Assembly (NCBI GenBank): GCA_003562605.1
Contig: PWUG01000078.1
Coordinates: forward strand, 1 to 5,895
Reading direction: 5' to 3'
DNA: 5,895 nucleotides
Source: Syntrophomonadaceae bacterium
Lineage (GTDB): Bacteria; Bacillota_D; Dethiobacteria; DTU022
The translations under genes were made by a program, and so were the position numbers. Below, piece by piece: positions 1 through 4,903 of this stretch. The first letter of the stretch is position 1. Each line of letters begins with the position of its first letter. The notes beneath the pieces are model-generated. The model searched no databases. It saw only the letters and a list, made by a program, of their open reading frames with translations, and had not been told where the DNA came from.

Positions 1-373
1 GATCGCCGCTTAAAGCCTCATGGACGGCAACTGCTACCGGTGAACGCTCTTCATCATTGTTTTCATCATTTTCATTTCTAGCTCCGCGAGCTGCTTCAGA
101 TACTTCTTTGCCAAGATTTATATCCGGGTTCTTAGCACGGTCTGCCACAGCCGGGCCGAAACCTTCATCGCCGGGGGTTAGATCCTCATCCCCACTCAGA
201 TATACATGGACAGCTGCTGATACATCTGATCTCTCGTCGTTATTTGCTTCTTCCATTCCTTCTGTTGCCAAATTTAAACCTAGAAGCTTTACTCCAGAGC
301 CGTATTCAGCTAATGCAATCCCGCTTCCGGCCAGTAATATCAAAACTAAAGCAATTATAATTGACTTTTTCAT
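1..373 (-). CDS. Small secreted acidic repeat protein, putative SigI target (3' part beyond window)
   Basis: I do not recognise this family. The gene starts at ATG 373-371 and stays open for 124 codons to the left edge, so its C-terminus is missing. A strong AAGGAGG lies at 390-384. Residues 1-22 form a Sec signal peptide: KK, then a hydrophobic stretch, then an ALA cleavage motif with predicted cleavage after Ala22. The mature part is acidic and hydrophilic, without cysteines, and should be exported. It has an internal repeat about 61 residues apart: NNDERSDVSAAVHVYLSGD (44-62) matches NNDEERSPVAVAVHEALSGD (105-124). The second copy is cut by the window edge, so more copies may follow. It lies downstream of rsgI on the same strand and has its own sigma-I-type promoter (469-512), so I infer it belongs to the SigI envelope response. 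It may also receive readthrough from sigI-rsgI. Biochemical function is unknown. Confidence 0.8.
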   Translation of the reverse strand, partial: MKKSIIIALVLILLAGSGIALAEYGSGVKLLGLNLATEGMEEANNDERSDVSAAVHVYLSGDEDLTPGDEGFGPAVADRAKNPDINLGKEVSEAARGARNENDENNDEERSPVAVAVHEALSGD

Positions 374-468
374 AAACAATCAGCCTCCTTAAGGTTATCA
401 AATCGCAGGAAATTATTTTTCATTTCCATATGTGTGTTTTTTTCCGGTTCCTTCAGTTCCTTTATTAA

Positions 469-512
469 TATATTCGTCACAAACCTAAATTTTTGGTGGT
501 CACCGTCATCAG
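469..512 (-). promoter_or_regulatory. Sigma-I-type promoter of the secreted protein gene
   Basis: On the minus strand the block CTGATGACGGTGACCACC (512-495) runs into an A-tract AAAAA (494-490), then a 13-base spacer (489-477), then CGAATATA (476-469). A-tract -35 plus CGWA -10 is the described architecture of sigma-I promoters in Bacillus and cellulolytic clostridia. The same elements with the same spacing stand before sigI at 2290-2333, although the spacers agree at only one of 13 positions. The block starts 13 bases after the rsgI stop codon. The predicted leader is roughly 90 bases. No convincing rho-independent terminator separates it from rsgI. Confidence 0.8.
490..512 (-). repeat. 23-bp perfect direct repeat, copy 1 (partner at 2311-2333)
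   Basis: It is identical over 23 bases to 2311-2333 and in the same orientation, and flanking bases do not match. It covers the -35 A-tract and 18 bases upstream of it. I interpret it as a conserved promoter recognition element and not as a mobile or recombination repeat. Confidence 0.9.
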
Positions 513-525
513 TAATTTTATTTCT

Positions 526-1506
526 TCAATTGGAAGGCACCGGGACTGAGTCGGGAGGACCTGATCCGTCATCATTTCCGGAAGGTATCTGAGGAACAAA
601 ACCGGGACGGCCGGGACGGCCATCTATTCCTCCTTTTTCTTCCGCCTGGTCTGGCTTATCAACTGGCAAACCATCACCCCCGGGCAATCCATCGGAATCG
701 ATGGGAGCCTGCGGTGGCAGCTCAGGCCTGAACGTTGAAATTACAAGGCTCGCAATTTCTTTGCCTTCCAGACCGCGGATAAGTTCACCCAGGTTTTGTT
801 CATCCAAAGAGATCTCTTCTCCGTAATGTTCGCCAAGGGCTTCCAGCAAGAGATAACGGTTCACTGACATTCCGGCAGCGGCTGCCTGTTCATGGGTCTG
901 CCCGTCTGTTTCAAATATGCCCACGGAACCCGTTATGCCCAGTCGGCTTAAATTATCTTCAATAAAGGCCGCCAGAGGGCCCGGAGGTACTTCTACCTGA
1001 CCTGACTGAACAAGCGTTATAAAGATAAGATTTTCCTCCACTTCAAGATCAAGATAACCCATGGCTACAGAACGCTCCAACACCCATTCCAGAGTATCGT
1101 AAAGCTGTCCATTCGCCTCCAACCCTTCAAGCAATAAGGCGGCATCATCATTCAACATTTGAATGGCAGTTACTTCCATATTTTCGTCGTATGCAAGCTC
1201 AAAACTTGGGTTTATATCAAATACAAGGTACCCATAAACAGGATCTACACTGTCATCGGTTCCCATTAATCCGCTATCGGGAATACCCAGCGGGAAGACA
1301 GTGATTAAAACCAATGCTGCAACGGCTATGAATGCCGCAGCGGTAAAAGTTTTTGGCCAAATTCTTTCAGATGAGCGGCAGGATACTTCATCGCCACGTT
1401 TCACATTCCCTCCCGGATGTGGCACTTTTTGATAATCGCCATCAGGGGTCATTAAGATCAGGTGTTTGCTGTTCACTTCAAGAACAATGCCCCGCACTTT
1501 TTTCAT
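526..1506 (-). CDS. rsgI: RsgI-family membrane anti-sigma-I factor
   Basis: This 326-residue single-pass membrane protein should bind and hold SigI at the membrane. Residues 1-50 form the cytoplasmic RsgI N-terminal domain (MKKVRGIVLEVNSKHLILMT, a small beta fold). Residues about 53-73 are one membrane helix. Residues about 88-260 are the conserved extracellular region, with YLVFDINPSFEL at 93-104 and the later GMSVNRYLLLEAL at 212-224. In B. subtilis RsgI a SEAL domain autocleaves at Asn-Pro, which corresponds here to Asn99-Pro100 and suggests signalling by regulated intramembrane proteolysis. Residues about 261-326 are a Pro/Gly/Asp-rich tail (e.g. GRPGRPG at 296-302), probably disordered or wall-spanning. 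No carbohydrate-binding or enzymatic module is seen, unlike many cellulolytic clostridial RsgI proteins. The start overlaps the sigI stop as ATGA, with AAAGGAG just upstream. Family call is firm; the signal is unknown. Confidence 0.93.
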   Translation of the reverse strand: MKKVRGIVLEVNSKHLILMTPDGDYQKVPHPGGNVKRGDEVSCRSSERIWPKTFTAAAFIAVAALVLITVFPLGIPDSGLMGTDDSVDPVYGYLVFDINPSFELAYDENMEVTAIQMLNDDAALLLEGLEANGQLYDTLEWVLERSVAMGYLDLEVEENLIFITLVQSGQVEVPPGPLAAFIEDNLSRLGITGSVGIFETDGQTHEQAAAAGMSVNRYLLLEALGEHYGEEISLDEQNLGELIRGLEGKEIASLVISTFRPELPPQAPIDSDGLPGGDGLPVDKPDQAEEKGGIDGRPGRPGFVPQIPSGNDDGSGPPDSVPVPSN

Positions 1507-2198
1507 TCTAATTTATCTCCTTTACCCGCAAGGTCGCGGGCATATTCTCTTAAATGCGGCAATTCCTCCCTGGAAAGCAACAGCGCCAGGGCAATCACAT
1601 AAACCCGACCCCGGTCAAGCACACGTGATGTCACCCCCGCCAATTCGCACAACCGGCGTTTTGGCAGGTTGCCGCTTTTATATAGATAATCCATCAGTAC
1701 TTGGTTCCCGGCTAATATTTTAGCTGCCTGCCGTAATTTTTCCCTGGTCTGTTTATGCCTGGGTTGGGCCTCAGCGACCCTTGCAAAGCTGAGATTGAAA
1801 TCATTTAAAATTCTTCCGTATTCATCGATTTCTGCTTCTCGTTCAGCCTGCTCCCAATCTTCCTCGACCGTGGATTGGGAAACAATCTCATCTGCAGTTA
1901 CGATTTCACCTGTTTTATCTGTCTGGCGGAAATAGTCGATCAGCCGTCTTTTGATCACCAACCTGCATAGATGATTAAAGGAACTGCCTTTCGTTTCATT
2001 GTAAGCATCGATAGCTTCGTTAAATGCTATCAGGGCGATGCTAAGCTCATCGTCACGGCCCCACTCTAATATACGGCGGCAAACCCGCTGTGCTTCCTTT
2101 AAAACAAATGGCCGGTATTGCTCGATCAGTTTTTCTCTGGCCAAATTGTCGCCCGAAGCAGCAGACTCGAGCCAGAATACTACATTATCCTCGTTCAA
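1503..2198 (-). CDS. sigI: RNA polymerase sigma factor SigI
   Basis: This is a sigma-70-family alternative factor directing RNA polymerase to sigma-I promoters, with 231 residues from the chosen start. The N-terminal half carries sigma region 2: IEQYRPFV, then DDELSIALIAFNEAIDAYNETKG, then IKRRLIDYFRQ. After an acidic linker, the C-terminal domain is the SigI-specific type and not a classical region 4, with LPKRRLCELAGVTSRVLDRG followed by YVIALALLLSREELPHLREY. I chose TTG at 2198-2196 because GAGGTGA (2213-2207), a perfect 7-base anti-Shine-Dalgarno match, sits 8 bases before it. TTG at 2228 would add ten unconserved residues and has a poor site; an in-frame TGA at 2249-2247 blocks further extension. 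The gene is cotranscribed with rsgI (ATGA overlap) and probably autoregulated from the sigma-I promoter at 2290-2333. Family call is firm; the exact start is not. Confidence 0.92.
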   Translation of the reverse strand: MNEDNVVFWLESAASGDNLAREKLIEQYRPFVLKEAQRVCRRILEWGRDDELSIALIAFNEAIDAYNETKGSSFNHLCRLVIKRRLIDYFRQTDKTGEIVTADEIVSQSTVEEDWEQAEREAEIDEYGRILNDFNLSFARVAEAQPRHKQTREKLRQAAKILAGNQVLMDYLYKSGNLPKRRLCELAGVTSRVLDRGRVYVIALALLLSREELPHLREYARDLAGKGDKLE

Positions 2199-2289
2199 GG
2201 AAGGGTTCACCTCTTCTCTGGAAAACAATTCCGACGCATCGTTTTTTCATTCTGCAGCCACTTTAAGAGATTACCCGACCTTCTACTGT

Positions 2290-2333
2290 TATATTCGGAG
2301 ACCAGGCTGCTTTTTGGTGGTCACCGTCATCAG
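2290..2333 (-). promoter_or_regulatory. Sigma-I-type autoregulatory promoter of sigI-rsgI
   Basis: The minus strand shows CTGATGACGGTGACCACC (2333-2316), A-tract AAAAA (2315-2311), a 13-base spacer (2310-2298) and CGAATATA (2297-2290). This matches the element before the secreted protein gene in sequence and spacing. Autoregulation is established for B. subtilis sigI; here it is inferred from the motif. The likely transcription start near 2283 would give a leader of about 85 bases to the TTG at 2198. Confidence 0.82.
2311..2333 (-). repeat. 23-bp perfect direct repeat, copy 2 (partner at 490-512)
   Basis: This is the second copy of the block described at 490-512. Identity ends abruptly at both edges, and the 13-base spacer that follows is unrelated between copies. 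That pattern fits selection on a recognition element better than a recent duplication. Confidence 0.9.
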
Positions 2334-2397
2334 GATTCATCCCCGGAAAGATGCGGCTGTAAAATTCAACTCCCCCTGATCTAACTACCTGGTATAT

Positions 2398-2426
2398 AGT
2401 ATAATTAACGAAACAGGACTTGTCAC
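2398..2426 (-). promoter_or_regulatory. Candidate sigma-A promoter upstream of sigI
   Basis: On the minus strand GTGACA (2426-2421) and TATACT (2403-2398) are separated by exactly 17 bases. Each hexamer differs from the housekeeping consensus at one position. It lies upstream of the sigma-I promoter and would give basal sigI-rsgI transcription with a leader near 190 bases. Having both sigma-A and sigma-I promoters is known for B. subtilis sigI. This is a sequence-only prediction. Confidence 0.5.
2400..2405 (+). promoter_or_regulatory. Possible -10 element for the downstream lyase gene
   Basis: A perfect TATAAT lies on the plus strand, but bases 16-18 upstream give no good TTGACA and no TG extension is present. 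It overlaps the minus-strand -10 of the sigI sigma-A candidate, so divergent use is possible. Its distance to the lyase ATG is about 130 bases. Weak support. Confidence 0.22.
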
Positions 2427-2469
2427 CGGTTTTCCCTTCCTGCCGGGTTCTGCCGCCACATTCGGCCCC

Positions 2470-2492
2470 AACCGGGCTTAACCTGGTTTAAG
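2470..2492. promoter_or_regulatory. Overlapping small inverted repeats upstream of the lyase gene
   Basis: AACCGGG (2470-2476) pairs with CCTGGTT (2482-2488) with one G-T position and a 5-base loop. The overlapping CTTAACC (2477-2483) pairs with GGTTTAAG (2485-2492) with one bulge. The two foldings exclude each other. It could be an operator or a short leader hairpin; no U-tract follows, so it is not a terminator. The remainder of the 2427-2536 spacer holds nothing I recognise. Confidence 0.25.
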
Positions 2493-2536
2493 GGTGACAA
2501 AGAAGAACACATACATTTGACAGGCTGGTGATTTAG

Positions 2537-3421
2537 ATGTTCCACGGTACTTATGCTCCTATCCCCACTCCTTTCAATTCCGGAGGAGAAATCGACTGGA
2601 ACGCCCTGCGAGGCAACCTGCAGTGGTGGGGGCAAACCTCCCTGCAGGGCCTTGTGTTCGGGGGAACCAACGGGGAAGCGGTGCTGCTTGATCATGACGA
2701 AAAAGTGAAAGCTTTTGCCTTTACACGTGAAAATCTGCCTGCGGAAAAAAAAGTCATTGTTGGTACGGGCTGCGAGTCGGCAAGGGCAACAGACAGCCTG
2801 AACCGTGCGGCTGCCGCCAGCGGAGCAGATGCTGTCCTGATCTTAAACCCCAGCTATTTTAAGGGCAACTTAAACGATGAGGTTTTGCATAACTACTATT
2901 TACACGTGGCCGAAAACTCTCCACTGCCGGTCATTCTTTATAATATGCCCCGCAATACCGGATTAAACATGAGCGCCAAATTGATCTGCAGCCTTTCCAC
3001 GCACCCCAATATTGCCGGGCTAAAAGACAGTTCGGGAAATATCGTTCAATTCGGGGAAGTGATCAATAATTGCGGCGCTGATTTTAGCGTGTTCGCCGGA
3101 TCAGCCAGCATTATGTTACCGGCATTGGTACTGGGAGCAGCAGGAGGAGTATTGGCCCTCGCCAACATCATGCCCGAGGAATGTGTGAGTATAACAACCC
3201 TCTATGAAGAAGGCAAACTTGACCGGGCTAAAGATCTGCAGTTAAGCCTGCTCGAAATCAACAATGCTGTTACGGTCCGCTGGGGTGTTGCCGGGCTCAA
3301 GGCAGCCCTCGAGATGATTGGCCGCTATGGCGGCCCTCCCCGTCTGCCTCTCCTGCCGCTCGGCGAAAGTGAAAGAAGCCAACTGGCCGATGCCATGAAG
3401 CAGTGCGGCCTTTTGAAATAA
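2537..3421 (+). CDS. DapA-superfamily class I aldolase/lyase (HOGA-like rather than true DHDPS)
   Basis: This is a full-length 294-residue (beta/alpha)8 enzyme of the dihydrodipicolinate synthase / N-acetylneuraminate lyase superfamily, which forms a Schiff base with an alpha-keto acid, usually pyruvate. Visible motifs are APIPTPF (7-13), GTNGE (43-47), NPSYF (104-108), YNMPRNTG (135-142) and GLKDSSGN (161-168), with Lys163 the Schiff-base lysine and Tyr135 the catalytic tyrosine. Two DHDPS hallmarks differ: the second Thr of GTTGE is Asn45, and the Arg that binds aspartate semialdehyde (E. coli Arg138, in YNVPxRTG) aligns with Asn140. An x-N-T-G arrangement is typical of 4-hydroxy-2-oxoglutarate aldolase, so I infer an aldolase role over lysine biosynthesis. 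The substrate is not settled. The start is ATG with a modest GGTGA (2527-2531). The gene stands alone, converging on cfa with a 16-base gap. Confidence 0.88.
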   Translation: MFHGTYAPIPTPFNSGGEIDWNALRGNLQWWGQTSLQGLVFGGTNGEAVLLDHDEKVKAFAFTRENLPAEKKVIVGTGCESARATDSLNRAAAASGADAVLILNPSYFKGNLNDEVLHNYYLHVAENSPLPVILYNMPRNTGLNMSAKLICSLSTHPNIAGLKDSSGNIVQFGEVINNCGADFSVFAGSASIMLPALVLGAAGGVLALANIMPEECVSITTLYEEGKLDRAKDLQLSLLEINNAVTVRWGVAGLKAALEMIGRYGGPPRLPLLPLGESERSQLADAMKQCGLLK

Positions 3422-3437
3422 TCCTCATTAATATTAA

Positions 3438-4100
3438 CTAATAAGCAGGACTATCTTTTCCATATATATAATCCCGAGTCAGGGGAAGTTCATTATTCAA
3501 ACCCTTGCTAAAAAGCAATTGATGAATGTCCAACCCGCTGTAGCGAAAAGATGAAGAGCAGCCTACCAGGAATAAGCGCCACATCCGAACAAATCGATCC
3601 CCGTATTTTTCTGCAACCCTGTCAACAACTTTCTCAAAATTTTCAGCCCACTTGCCCGTGGTCATGGAATAATGCAGGCGCAGGCTTTCCACGTCGATAA
3701 GTTTAAAAGAGTGCTCGGGTAATTCCCAGACCACTTCTCGCAAAGAGGGAATATAGCCCCAGGGGAAAATATACTTTTCCAGCCAGGGGTTTGACGGCGT
3801 TTCGGTGTCATGGGTGATGGTGTGGAGCAAAGAAATCCCGCCGGATTTTAGCATTTTGTTCAGGCTTGAGAAATATTCAGAAATATATTCCTTACCGACA
3901 TGCTCAAACATGCCTACACTGACTATTTTATCAAAAGTATGCCCATCCCCGGGCAGATCACGGTAATCCGCCAGGCAGACATCAACCCTGCCTTCAAGCT
4001 CTTCTTCATTAATACGGCGCTTTGTTTCCTGTTCCTGTTCCTTGCTCAGGGTAACACCCATGGCTTCCACGCCATACTCTTTGGCAGCCTTGATAATCAA
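3438..4100 (-). CDS. cfa: CFA synthase C-terminal fragment (methyltransferase core)
   Basis: It is in the same frame as the N-terminal part; two codons (Gly, Trp) lie between the amber codon and the TTG at 4100. No good Shine-Dalgarno precedes that TTG, so independent translation is doubtful. In full-gene numbering it carries SVGMFEHVG with Glu250 and His251, LLHTI with His277, HYSMTTGKWAENF with Tyr328, and the C-terminal RMWRLFLVGCSSSFR and HQLLFSKG motifs. These match catalytic and bicarbonate-site positions known in E. coli Cfa. It lacks SAM motif I, so a restart product should be inactive. Confidence 0.6.
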   Translation of the reverse strand: MIIKAAKEYGVEAMGVTLSKEQEQETKRRINEEELEGRVDVCLADYRDLPGDGHTFDKIVSVGMFEHVGKEYISEYFSSLNKMLKSGGISLLHTITHDTETPSNPWLEKYIFPWGYIPSLREVVWELPEHSFKLIDVESLRLHYSMTTGKWAENFEKVVDRVAEKYGDRFVRMWRLFLVGCSSSFRYSGLDIHQLLFSKGLNNELPLTRDYIYGKDSPAY

Positions 4101-4106
4101 CCAGCC

Positions 4107-4109
4107 CTA
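4107..4109 (-). other. In-frame amber (TAG) codon in cfa at the conserved Trp
   Basis: The forward-strand bases are CTA, and the minus-strand context is GGT TAG GGC TGG. Restoring TGG gives DIGSGWGW, which fits the family's SAM motif exactly. A single-base change is therefore the simplest explanation. Confidence 0.9.
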
Positions 4110-4652
4110 ACCGCTGCCGATATCCAAGAGGCGCTCCCCTTCTTTCAGCTGCAGTTTCTTTAAGATATGATCAATTTTTTGCAGCTGCGCATTTTCAAGG
4201 GAGTCATCCGGCGAGCGGAAATAAGCGCAGGAATAGCTCATGGTACCATCCAGCCACAATTGGAAGAAATCATTGCCCAGGTCATAATGGTACTGCACAT
4301 TTTCAGCCTGTTTCTGGCAGGTTGTCTCTTTTTGGCCTTTCATAAAGCGCTGCAGAAGCCCTTCTAAGTTTTTATTACAATTAAACAAATTTTGGTTTTG
4401 AATTAACAGGTTAAAGATATCTTTCAAATCGCCTTCAAAATCAATTTTTTTATCCATATAAGCCTCACCGAATTTGAGTTCGGGGTCACAAAGCATTTCT
4501 TTTAGATTCAATTTTTCGTTGATAATCATCCTGATAGCCGGTTCTTTCCGATCATCTGCACCGTAAACTTCCGTGTGTCCGTCCCAATAGGTTACGGCAA
4601 ATGGTTCACCTTTCATCCTCTTAAAAATTGATCCTAAAAGTTTCTTCTGCAT
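4107..4652 (-). CDS. cfa: CFA synthase N-terminal fragment (181 residues, ends at the amber codon)
   Basis: This half holds the N-terminal domain (about 1-110), including DPELKFGEAYMDKKIDFEGD (56-75), which is typical of the family. It then has the substrate/SAM approach motif YHYDLGNDFF (121-130) and MSYSCAYF (138-145), whose Cys142 corresponds to the conserved Cys139 of E. coli Cfa. It ends inside the first SAM-binding loop (LLDIGSG, 175-181). Alone it lacks the methyltransferase core and should not be active. Confidence 0.7.
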   Translation of the reverse strand: MQKKLLGSIFKRMKGEPFAVTYWDGHTEVYGADDRKEPAIRMIINEKLNLKEMLCDPELKFGEAYMDKKIDFEGDLKDIFNLLIQNQNLFNCNKNLEGLLQRFMKGQKETTCQKQAENVQYHYDLGNDFFQLWLDGTMSYSCAYFRSPDDSLENAQLQKIDHILKKLQLKEGERLLDIGSG

Positions 4653-4765
4653 TTTAATGCTCCTTTCACCATTGATAAACTCCGCAGTCTGTTGCTAAAA
4701 AGTGATCATACCGGGCCGGGAAAGAATGGCTATAGTCTATCGCAGAGTGTAAAGGCAGTAGGGGT

Positions 4766-4795
4766 TTGACATAATTATACAATAATTTTTATCAA
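4766..4795 (+). promoter_or_regulatory. Possible sigma-A promoter for the RNA methyltransferase gene
   Basis: A perfect TTGACA (4766-4771) is followed after 18 bases by TATCAA (4790-4795), a mediocre -10. It runs face to face with the cfa promoter candidate and overlaps it. A leader of about 100 bases would result. Confidence 0.3.
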
Positions 4796-4802
4796 ATTGC
4801 AA
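4774..4802 (-). promoter_or_regulatory. Candidate sigma-A promoter for cfa
   Basis: On the minus strand TTGCAA (4802-4797) and a perfect TATAAT (4779-4774) are separated by exactly 17 bases. The transcription start would lie near 4767, giving a leader of about 115 bases before the cfa ATG. The -35 lies within the palindrome at 4796-4812. Confidence 0.5.
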
Positions 4803-4812
4803 ATTTTGCAAT
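4796..4812. promoter_or_regulatory. Perfect 8-1-8 palindrome over the cfa -35, candidate operator
   Basis: ATTGCAAA-T-TTTGCAAT is a perfect inverted repeat around one central base. It covers the -35 of the cfa promoter candidate and begins one base after the plus-strand -10 candidate, so a bound dimer could affect both divergent genes. No regulator is encoded in the window. It is too AT-rich and too tight-looped for a terminator. Confidence 0.4.
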
Positions 4813-4903
4813 AACTACACAATGGGTAACTTGAATTTAATGCAGTTTTCCAGTATTATCAAACCACTGCACCACCAACAGCGCTGCTGCGGGGAGAGAA
4901 AAC

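Larger units (their letters stand above)
3438..4652 (-). pseudogene. cfa: Cyclopropane-fatty-acyl-phospholipid synthase gene interrupted by an in-frame amber codon
   Basis: The whole span is one reading frame of 405 codons with a normal family length (E. coli Cfa is 382 residues). A single TAG at 4109-4107, codon 182, interrupts it. The family makes cyclopropane rings in membrane lipids by methylene transfer from S-adenosylmethionine. The amber codon follows LLDIGSG and replaces the conserved Trp of the SAM motif (usually DIGCGWG); GW and the rest of the enzyme continue in the same frame. TGG to TAG is one base change. The start ATG at 4652-4650 has AAAGGAG 7 bases upstream. All downstream motifs look intact, so the lesion is either very recent, a sequence error, or read through. 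The terminal stop is also TAG (3440-3438), which speaks against general amber recoding. Confidence 0.85.

Noticed and set aside
57..392. Plus-strand open frame of 111 codons
   Set aside because: It is antisense to the secreted protein gene, which has a signal peptide, strong ribosome binding site and promoter; the plus frame has none of these.
490..2333. 23-bp repeats as CRISPR, attachment site or insertion-sequence ends
   Set aside because: There are only two copies in direct orientation, 1.8 kb apart. Each is placed correctly as a promoter, and the segment between encodes no transposase or integrase.
2038..2384. Two overlapping plus-strand open frames across the start of sigI
   Set aside because: They lie antisense to sigI and its promoter, have no family resemblance, and overlap each other in different frames.
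2517..2522. TTGACA just before the lyase start
   Set aside because: It lies 14 bases before the ATG, so any -10 at normal spacing would fall inside the coding region and transcription would miss the start.
2423..2695. Minus-strand open frame of 90 codons
   Set aside because: It is antisense to the start of the lyase gene and its upstream spacer, with no ribosome binding site or recognisable domain.
3422..3437. Terminator between the convergent lyase and cfa genes
   Set aside because: Only 16 bases are available. The AT palindrome TTAATATTAA is too weak and no GC stem with a T-run is present.
4107..4109. Pyrrolysine insertion at the amber codon
   Set aside because: The position is a conserved Trp in a methyltransferase fold, with no reason for pyrrolysine, and the same gene uses TAG as its terminal stop. 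Only a pyl operon elsewhere would reopen this.
3900..4367. Plus-strand open frames opposite cfa
   Set aside because: They are antisense shadows of a clearly conserved protein frame on the minus strand.
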